In this document: piece by piece, positions 13,668-18,394 of the stretch
How positions within the stretch are numbered: the first letter of the stretch is position 1
How the letters are laid out: each line of letters begins with the position of its first letter
Assembly (NCBI GenBank): GCA_045642565.1
Contig: JAZUJE010000015.1
Coordinates: forward strand, 1 to 18,394
DNA: 18,394 bases
Reading direction: 5' to 3'
Origin: UBA1764 sp045642565
Lineage (GTDB): Bacteria > Bacillota > Clostridia > Peptostreptococcales > Anaerovoracaceae
The notes under the pieces: model-generated
What the model was told of the DNA's origin: nothing
What the model saw: the letters and a program-made list of their open reading frames with translations, nothing else
The model's database searches: none
Made by a program: the position numbers and the translations under genes

Positions 13668-13909
13668 TCACTAATAGGACTTTTGGGCCAGAAATAGCAA
13701 CTCCCTTATAAGCAGCATCAGTCGTGACGGCCGATTGTAAGGCAATGATCTCGCCAGAGCGATGAATTTTGGTCATTTGTGATAAAATATCATGTAAATT
13801 TTCAGGCGGTCACGAGGCGCAGTGTGCGCAGCACTCTGCAAGATAAAAATGGCAGCTCCTGTCGGATGCGAAGCATCTGTAAGGGGCTGCTATTGCCTGT
13901 ATTTGTACT
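13648..13909. repeat. 12-base direct repeats exactly 250 bases apart, flanking the repeat element
   Basis: TGTATTTGTACT occurs at 13648-13659 and again at 13898-13909. The pair brackets the element at 13694-13893, ending four bases before the right copy but 34 bases before its left end. It may mark an insertion or recombination event. Confidence 0.5.
13694..13893. mobile_element. MITE-like intergenic element (repeat copy 2, full length)
   Basis: The left 91 bases match 6611-6701 (76 identical positions). The outer ends are similar in inverted orientation: ATAGCAACTCCCTTA at the left, and ATAGCAGCCCCTTA read inward from 13893. The right end is a long hairpin, 13847-13859 paired with 13882-13894, with inner GGATGC-GAA-GCATC. 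A GC-rich segment with CAGTG/CACTCTG pairing lies near 13819-13838. No transposase is encoded, so any movement would need a partner elsewhere. Confidence 0.5.
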
Positions 13910-13945
13910 ATTTTTTTAATTTGGATTTATGCTTTCTTTTAAGTT

Positions 13946-13954
13946 TGTTATAAT
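13946..13954 (+). promoter_or_regulatory. Extended -10 promoter for the SPFH operon
   Basis: TG-T-TATAAT at 13946-13954 is an extended -10 element 65 bases before the first gene. No good -35 is seen. GGTGA at 14009-14013 is the likely ribosome site. Confidence 0.45.
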
Positions 13955-14019
13955 ATAATTGTTTTAGTGTAATTAAATATCGGATAATAATTGAATGATT
14001 TGTAATATGGTGAAATAAG

Positions 14020-14619
14020 ATGGAACATTTAAAATTAAATCCAAGTGAAGTACAGTTATATAAGCTTGATTATGTTTCTCAAAATGGTGGACGATTACTT
14101 AACAATACGGGTGAACTTGTTTTAACAAATACAGATATTATATTTGTGACAAAAGGATCGTTTGGTGGCATAAAAGATATAACAAGATATCCTTTATCAC
14201 AGATAAAAATGTATAACGGAGAGCCTCAAGTTATGGTGGGGCGAGACTCAAAAAGTCTGCAAATAACAATTGATATTTATTTACTAAATGGTCAGGAATC
14301 ATTTACGTTATATAATTCTGTATCAAAAAAAGAAGCTGTAAAATTTAGAAATGCCGTATATAAACATTTGACTGGATATGAACCAGAAGACGAGCCGAAT
14401 TCAAATATTGTAGGCGCAATTCCTGGTGCCGCATTTGTGGCGGATACATTAAAAGGAACTGTAGATGTATTTAAAAATTCTTTCGGGATTAAAAGCAAGG
14501 GTGCTTCTAATGAAAATGAACAAGTAACTAAAAAATGTTTATCTTGTTCAGCTCCACTGTCTGGAAGAAGAGGTCAAAGAGTTAAATGTAAGTATTGTGA
14601 TACTGAACAAGTATTATAG
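14020..14619 (+). CDS. PH/GRAM-like domain protein with C-terminal zinc ribbon, 199 aa
   Basis: Residues about 8-117 alternate strands in a PH/GRAM-like pattern: NNTGELVLTNTDIIFVTKGS, YPLSQIKMYNGEPQVMV, a strand LQITIDIYLLNGQESFTLYN, then a closing helix KKEAVKFRNAVYKHL. Such folds often bind lipid or protein at the membrane. A glycine/alanine-rich linker (131-145) leads to a zinc ribbon with C173, C176, C190 and C193. No membrane helix is seen, so the protein is probably cytoplasmic and recruited to membranes. It is the first gene of a tight three-gene unit, 14 bases before the SPFH gene. The role is inferred from context. Confidence 0.7.
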   Translation: MEHLKLNPSEVQLYKLDYVSQNGGRLLNNTGELVLTNTDIIFVTKGSFGGIKDITRYPLSQIKMYNGEPQVMVGRDSKSLQITIDIYLLNGQESFTLYNSVSKKEAVKFRNAVYKHLTGYEPEDEPNSNIVGAIPGAAFVADTLKGTVDVFKNSFGIKSKGASNENEQVTKKCLSCSAPLSGRRGQRVKCKYCDTEQVL

Positions 14620-14633
14620 ATTGGAGGATAAAG

Positions 14634-15758
14634 ATGGGAATAATCAAAGCTTTTTCCGGAGCTATAGCAGGAACATTGGCAGACCAATGGAAAGATATAA
14701 TTACGGCGGATGGATTTAATGAGCTTTCTGCAGTAGTTCCAGGCGTAAGAAAGTCAATGGACAACGGCAGAGGAACAAATAACTATGGATCATCCAATGT
14801 AATTACTAATGGATCAAAAATCTATGTTCCTGAAAATACAGCAGCTTTTATTTTTAGCCAATCAGGAATAGAGGATATAATTACCGAGCCGGGTGGATAT
14901 GAATATACTAATGGTCAAGAAAGTGTATTTAACGGTAGCGGAATAAAGAATGCAATCTTAAAACAAGCCAAAGAAAGAATTGGGTATGGTGGAATTACTG
15001 CAGATAGTAAAACCATAGCATTTATAAATTTGCGTGAGATTCGCGGAATAAAATTCGGAACACATGGCCCACAAGTGTATAACGATTTATTTTATGGCGT
15101 AGATTTAGAAATATTCGCATATGGAACATTTTCAATACAGATTACAAATCCGGAAAGATTTATACGCAATTTTGTTCCGGCCAACACAACATATTATAGT
15201 TTTGCAGATGCAACAGTAAGAGAGCAAATGATAGCAGAATTCTTACAATCATTTGCTGTTGCTGTAAATTCATTGTCAAGTAAATACAGAATATCTCAAT
15301 TGCCTGCACAATCAAATGATATCGCCCAGAGCATTGCAGAAGATGCGTACAATGCTGGATCTTGGGAGAATAGATTTGGATTTAAAATAGCTAAAGTTGT
15401 AATTGAAAATATTGAATTCTCTGATGACTCTCGCGAGTTAGTAAAACAATATTCTGCAAGTAAGATGAGTTGGCAAGTTTATGATAATGTTTCACAAAAG
15501 GCAGCAAATATTTCGGCACAGCAAAAGATTGCAGAAGGAATAAAAGAAAATGGATTAGGCACAGGTGGTGGAATGCTCTTTGGAATGAATATGGCTCAGG
15601 GATTAAATCCGCAGACAGCGCAAGCAACCCCTTCTCAATCAGCTTCGTCATTTGATCAACAGATTGAACAAGTAAAGAAATTAAAAGAATTATTTGATGC
15701 AGGGATACTAACAGAAGAAGAATTTAATATAAAGAAAAAAGAAATAATGGGAATATAG
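14634..15758 (+). CDS. SPFH-domain (YdjI-like) protein with C-terminal SHOCT, 374 aa
   Basis: The protein matches the SPFH/virion-core-like family represented by Bacillus subtilis YdjI. After an N-terminal helix, residues about 60-260 contain the SPFH core: SKIYVPENTAAFIFSQSGIE (61-80), then DLEIFAYGTFSIQITNPERF (157-176) and FKIAKVVIENIEFSDDSREL (250-269). A glycine/methionine-rich linker (307-330) is followed by a SHOCT motif, IEQVKKLKELFDAGILTEEE (344-363), a short oligomerisation helix pair. SPFH proteins scaffold membrane patches. In B. subtilis the relative is encoded with PspA and zinc-ribbon proteins and responds to envelope stress. GGAGG precedes the ATG. The next gene starts directly after its stop. 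Confidence 0.85.
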   Translation: MGIIKAFSGAIAGTLADQWKDIITADGFNELSAVVPGVRKSMDNGRGTNNYGSSNVITNGSKIYVPENTAAFIFSQSGIEDIITEPGGYEYTNGQESVFNGSGIKNAILKQAKERIGYGGITADSKTIAFINLREIRGIKFGTHGPQVYNDLFYGVDLEIFAYGTFSIQITNPERFIRNFVPANTTYYSFADATVREQMIAEFLQSFAVAVNSLSSKYRISQLPAQSNDIAQSIAEDAYNAGSWENRFGFKIAKVVIENIEFSDDSRELVKQYSASKMSWQVYDNVSQKAANISAQQKIAEGIKENGLGTGGGMLFGMNMAQGLNPQTAQATPSQSASSFDQQIEQVKKLKELFDAGILTEEEFNIKKKEIMGI

Positions 15759-16523
15759 ATGGAAAAATTTCAGCTAACCTGCCCTTATTGTAAGGCAACA
15801 TTAGAAGCCGAAGATGGAATAGATCAATTTTTCTGTTCACATTGTGGTGGAAAAATTTTAATTGATGGAATGAGCAAAGAAGCTTATAAGGCAAAAGTCA
15901 AAGTTAAAGAAATGGAACACACTGAACGCCTAAAAGATAAAGAGTATGCTCAGGAACGCTATAAGATAGAAAAAGAAAACAAAAGCTTCAAGACAACAAT
16001 GTTAATTTTGCTTTTACTAATTATTGTTTGTTTTACATATTTGGGAATTGATGCGAGAAAATATGAAAAACAAAAAGAAAATGCAATAAGTAAGCTTGAA
16101 AATCTAGAATCGGAAATAGAAATATGTATTAATGAACAAGATTATGATGGAGCCTTATTTAAAGCAAATCAATTGTATGCAGACGATATAATAAAAGACG
16201 AAAAAGAAACGTGGGATAAAAAAAGAAAAGCATATATTGAAATTATAGAAGAAGCTAGACTTAATGCAGACAAAAATGATCCAAGCAAAATCAAAATAGA
16301 CTACTCTTCAAAGCAAATAGAAGGAATGAACTATGAAAAAGCAGTAGAAAAGCTAACAGAAAATGGATTTTTAAACATTATCAAAAAGGAATCTTTAGAG
16401 GAATCAAGTTTCTTTCATAAAGAAAACACGGTAGAGCATATAACAATAAACGGAGAAAAAGAATTTACAAACAAAGATTATTTTAGTAAAGATTCAGAAA
16501 TAATATTATACTGCTACAAATAA
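15759..16523 (+). CDS. Zinc ribbon - membrane helix - PASTA-like protein, 254 aa
   Basis: A zinc ribbon opens the protein: CPYC (C8, C11) and CSHC (C26, C29). A charged helix (about 40-76) leads to one membrane helix (79-96), so the zinc ribbon should be cytoplasmic and the rest outside. A coiled-coil segment (about 100-170) is followed by a PASTA-like module (about 186-253): IEGMNYEKAVEKLTENGFLN, a second strand block and a closing SEIILYCYK. PASTA-like modules often bind cell-wall fragments. The layout recalls YdjG-type zinc-ribbon membrane proteins. The start codon touches the previous stop, so translation is coupled. A strong terminator follows. Confidence 0.75.
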   Translation: MEKFQLTCPYCKATLEAEDGIDQFFCSHCGGKILIDGMSKEAYKAKVKVKEMEHTERLKDKEYAQERYKIEKENKSFKTTMLILLLLIIVCFTYLGIDARKYEKQKENAISKLENLESEIEICINEQDYDGALFKANQLYADDIIKDEKETWDKKRKAYIEIIEEARLNADKNDPSKIKIDYSSKQIEGMNYEKAVEKLTENGFLNIIKKESLEESSFFHKENTVEHITINGEKEFTNKDYFSKDSEIILYCYK

Positions 16524-16529
16524 AAACTG

Positions 16530-16580
16530 ACCGGCTTTGTAGTGCTACAGCTAAAACTGCAACCCAACAAAGCCGGTTTT
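16530..16580 (+). terminator. Rho-independent terminator of the SPFH operon
   Basis: ACCGGCTTTGT (16530-16540) pairs perfectly with ACAAAGCCGGT (16567-16577), followed by TTTT and an AT-rich tail. It closes the three-gene unit seven bases after its stop codon. Confidence 0.85.
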
Positions 16581-16590
16581 ATTATGCTCA

Positions 16591-16636
16591 AAATTGCACA
16601 CATTGCACAAAACTAATATTGTGCAGTGTGCAATTT
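16591..16636. repeat. Long inverted repeat upstream of rep
   Basis: AAATTGCACACATTGCACAA (16591-16610) and TTGTGCAGTGTGCAATTT (16619-16636) are complementary over 18 positions with a two-base bulge. Each arm contains two TTGCACA-type units, so it can also be read as clustered half-sites. It may be a Rep-binding or single-strand origin element. Confidence 0.65.
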
Positions 16637-16644
16637 AAAAAGTC

Positions 16645-16663
16645 TTAGCGAATTTTCCGCTAA
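16645..16663. repeat. Short inverted repeat before the rep promoter
   Basis: TTAGCG and CGCTAA are perfectly complementary with a seven-base spacer, just upstream of the -35 box at 16679. It may be an operator. Confidence 0.4.
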
Positions 16664-16678
16664 ACAGTGATTTTGCTA

Positions 16679-16706
16679 TTTACAAATTTCGCGATTTATG
16701 TATAAT
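16679..16706 (+). promoter_or_regulatory. Promoter of the rep gene region
   Basis: TTTACA (16679-16684), a 16-base spacer and TATAAT (16701-16706). The transcript would have a long leader (about 190 bases) with three hairpins before rep, a layout compatible with copy control by leader structure or antisense RNA. Confidence 0.55.
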
Positions 16707-16729
16707 GCGTGTAATAAGAATTCTTATCA

Positions 16730-16796
16730 GGGAACACAAAACGCACGTTGTGTTCCCAAATCTAACAAAGCCTAATAACATTTTCCTGCTATTAGG
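16730..16796 (+). promoter_or_regulatory. Two hairpins in the rep leader
   Basis: GGGAACACAA (16730-16739) pairs perfectly with TTGTGTTCCC (16748-16757), and CCTAATA (16771-16777) with TATTAGG (16790-16796). They lie in the presumed leader of rep. They could be Rep-binding cruciforms or attenuator elements. Without a T-run they are not ordinary terminators. Confidence 0.5.
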
Positions 16797-16840
16797 TGTC
16801 TCATATAGCTTATAAGCTCGGTAACTCTTAGTATTCCAAC

Positions 16841-16877
16841 CACTTGGAGCTAGGGGCTACGTCCTAAGCTCCAAGTG
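16841..16877 (+). other. Candidate double-strand replication origin hairpin
   Basis: CACTTGGAGCTAGG (16841-16854) pairs with CCTAAGCTCCAAGTG (16863-16877) with one bulge, leaving a short loop GGCTACGT. A strong hairpin exposing a CTACG-type sequence close to a HUH Rep gene is how rolling-circle origins present their nick site; pMV158-type origins use a TACTACG-like site. The assignment is an inference. Confidence 0.45.
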
Positions 16878-16908
16878 TCTAGGTTGCTTACAGAAAGGAG
16901 TGATCTTA

Positions 16909-18087
16909 TTGAAAGTAAAGCATCTAGAAATCATGTTATACCCAGAGTCTGGTTATGACGTTCAAGGTATCTTATCAGTTATCTCAAAGTACAAGTCAAT
17001 TAAAAAATATTGCATCATTCTTCATGACCAAGATAGGTCTGATGAAGATGAGTTCGACGAAGAAGGCAATTTAATTGCAAAGCAAGGTGATATTAAACCT
17101 CACTACCATGTTTACTTAAACTTCGGTAATAGTGCTATAGATTTTTCTAGCGCTGCAACTTGGTTTGGTGTAGCTCCCAATTATGTCGAAAAAGTTAAAG
17201 GCCATATGGTTGATGTAATTCGATATTACACTCATGAAAAGAAACCTGAAAAGCATCAGTACTCATATGATGATATAATCGCCAACTTTGATGTCGAAGA
17301 GTTTGTTAATCAAGAATCTTCTAAAGTCAATATAGATGAGATTATTGAACTGTGTGCTAATGGCACAATAACCCGGCGTAACCTTCATGAGCATATTGAT
17401 TCTAAAACATATGTCAAACATAAAGCTCGTATTGAAGCTGCTTGGGAATATGGACGGCTTAAACGAAAAAACGAACTTGGTGGTCATAGATCTATGGAAT
17501 GTATCTGGATTTATGGCAAGACCGGAACTGGCAAATCTACTTTAGCGATGCTATTTGCCGAAGAAAGAAATCTTTCATATTGCATCACTGCAAGCGGCAA
17601 AGATCCTGTCTCAGATTATTATGATGAAGATGTTCTAATTATCGATGATATTAGGCCTGATGATTCATATAGCTTTTCTCAGTTTCTTAAGATGTTTGAT
17701 CCAAACATCGATTCTCCAGTTGCTTCTCGTTATCACAATAAAGATATATTTGCTCAATATATTTTGGTAACGAATCCATATCCTCTTGAAGAATTTTGCA
17801 GACTTATTCCTAATCAGAATTTTAACGAGGATCCTAAACAGTTTTACAGGCGTTTTTCTCAGCAATGGGAAGTTCTTGATGACAAGGTTGTTGTTCATGT
17901 ATTTGATGAGAAACTTGGAAAATTTGTTTGTAGTCAAGCTCGCTATAATCCTGTCCCTGAATATGTGACAAAACAAAAGATCCTAAGACCTGAACCGGCA
18001 ATTTATATCTTAGATGACATCGGTAATTCTTTTGAGCAGGAACCTGTTTTAGAAAGAGGTGATTCGGATGACGAAATCCCTTTCTGA
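16909..18087 (+). CDS. Replication initiator: HUH endonuclease plus P-loop helicase (CRESS/RepB-type), 392 aa
   Basis: Residues about 1-125 form a HUH nickase like RepB (Rep_2) proteins: motif 1 YCIILHDQD (34-42), motif 2 PHYHVYLNF (64-72) with H65 and H67 binding metal, and motif 3 VIRYYTHEKKPEKHQY (103-118) with the nicking tyrosine at 106 or 107. Residues about 190-330 form a superfamily-3-type helicase: Walker A GKTGTGKS (203-210), Walker B DVLIIDD (241-247) and VTNP (287-290). The fusion is that of CRESS-DNA virus Reps and of bacterial pCRESS plasmids. TTG at 16909 is chosen because AGGAG ends eight bases before it, and a GTG at 16900 lies inside that site. Origin-like hairpins precede it. 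No integrase is visible here. Confidence 0.85.
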   Translation: MKVKHLEIMLYPESGYDVQGILSVISKYKSIKKYCIILHDQDRSDEDEFDEEGNLIAKQGDIKPHYHVYLNFGNSAIDFSSAATWFGVAPNYVEKVKGHMVDVIRYYTHEKKPEKHQYSYDDIIANFDVEEFVNQESSKVNIDEIIELCANGTITRRNLHEHIDSKTYVKHKARIEAAWEYGRLKRKNELGGHRSMECIWIYGKTGTGKSTLAMLFAEERNLSYCITASGKDPVSDYYDEDVLIIDDIRPDDSYSFSQFLKMFDPNIDSPVASRYHNKDIFAQYILVTNPYPLEEFCRLIPNQNFNEDPKQFYRRFSQQWEVLDDKVVVHVFDEKLGKFVCSQARYNPVPEYVTKQKILRPEPAIYILDDIGNSFEQEPVLERGDSDDEIPF

Positions 18088-18391
18088 TATAGAAGCCGAT
18101 AAAGATGATGCTACTGGTGAATATCAAAAATTTAAACGACTTAAATATTTAACTAAAAATGAAATACTTGAACTCTCAAGTAGAGATCAAATGCATTTAG
18201 TCCATCATGTGGATATGGATGCAATATTAACTGGTCGCGAGAAGCGACTAACAATTGAACAGTCTATGCATCGTGGTGCTGAATTATGTGTGAAGTTTGT
18301 TGAAGAGTTAAAGACGCACCAATCTGATAAACAGACAGTCGAAGTAAAAGAAAAGGAGGGTTTTACCCGAGATGATACAATCGAATTCTAA
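18068..18391 (+). CDS. Small uncharacterised protein of the replicon, 107 aa
   Basis: I do not recognise this family. The protein is acidic and helical, with KFKRLKYLTKNEILELSSRD then QMHLVHHVDMDAI in the first half and a charged helix AELCVKFVEELKTHQSDKQT later. It overlaps the end of rep by 20 bases in another frame. ATG at 18068 is preferred over an in-frame GTG at 18059, because AGAGGTG at 18055-18061 supplies the ribosome site. The overlap implies coupled translation with Rep. Small partners of this kind in plasmids and integrative elements can be copy-control or excision factors, but nothing here proves either. Confidence 0.65.
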   Translation: MTKSLSDIEADKDDATGEYQKFKRLKYLTKNEILELSSRDQMHLVHHVDMDAILTGREKRLTIEQSMHRGAELCVKFVEELKTHQSDKQTVEVKEKEGFTRDDTIEF

Positions 18392-18394
18392 TTC
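18372..18394 (+). CDS. Start of a further gene, cut by the window edge
   Basis: ATG at 18372 opens a frame (MIQSNSN) that runs off the end and overlaps the last 20 bases of the previous gene. AAAGGAGGG (18353-18360) is a very strong ribosome site 11 bases upstream, slightly far but otherwise unexplained. Nothing can be said about the product. Confidence 0.4.

Noticed and set aside
16591..16796. tRNA gene or riboswitch in the rep upstream region
   Set aside because: The stems do not form a cloverleaf or any riboswitch core that I recognise; they fit simple hairpins near a replication gene.
17665..17976. 103-residue minus-strand frame inside rep
   Set aside because: It is antisense to the Rep helicase domain, whose Walker motifs are intact, and shows no domain of its own.

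Overview
The window looks like a chromosome-borne accessory region of a low-GC Bacillota, most likely a clostridial anaerobe of the Lachnospiraceae type. The reasons are strong AGGAGG-type ribosome binding sites, textbook TTGACA/TATAAT promoters, AT-rich coding DNA and the families present (AbiEii-type toxin, AbrB plus MazF-like pair, SPFH-SHOCT protein, PASTA-like domain, Schlafen/AlbA_2 regulator). The taxon is an inference. No rRNA, tRNA or CRISPR array was seen.

Region 1 (1-4461) is a plus-strand operon: the end of a low-molecular-weight tyrosine phosphatase, a small ATP-grasp enzyme, a MATE-type exporter fused to an HATPase-like domain, and a large ATP-grasp carboxylate-amine ligase. Two ligases around an exporter suggest a small peptide or amino-acid conjugate that is made and secreted. 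Region 2 (4462-4835) has no protein gene. It carries a promoter, a degenerate tandem repeat and a terminator-like hairpin, so it may encode a small RNA.

Region 3 (4789-6609) is an AbiEii-type toxin-antitoxin module: an HTH protein with a palindromic operator inside its promoter, the nucleotidyltransferase toxin, and a convergent small gene with its own consensus promoter. An orphan cysteine-pair protein follows (6837-7304), ending at a strong terminator.

Region 4 (7371-10909) is the most striking part. A remnant of an AbiEi-like antitoxin leads into three tandem genes. Each encodes an N-terminal TIR domain, a basic stretch, one membrane helix and a C-terminal leucine-rich-repeat or LRR-like segment. 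This is a Toll-like receptor in the reverse order. Only the third TIR keeps the glutamate expected for NAD cleavage. The first two look catalytically dead, so the set may be a sensor complex with one enzyme. An AlbA_2/ATPase/winged-helix regulator gene follows with its own promoter (11075-12328).

Region 5 (12329-12909) is non-coding and dense in promoters, palindromes and repeats. Region 6 (12846-13667, minus strand) is an AbrB-type antitoxin and MazF-like toxin with promoter, three-copy operator and terminator. A 200-bp MITE-like element lies upstream of it, and the left half of that element also occurs at 6611-6701.

Region 7 (14020-16580) is a three-gene envelope-associated operon: PH/GRAM-like protein with zinc ribbon, SPFH-SHOCT protein, and zinc ribbon-membrane helix-PASTA-like protein. 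It resembles the ydjGHI part of the Bacillus pspA operon. Region 8 (16591 to the end) is plasmid-like: inverted repeats and hairpins typical of an origin, a Rep protein with a HUH nickase plus P-loop helicase in the style of CRESS-DNA replication proteins, then two small overlapping genes, the last cut by the window edge.
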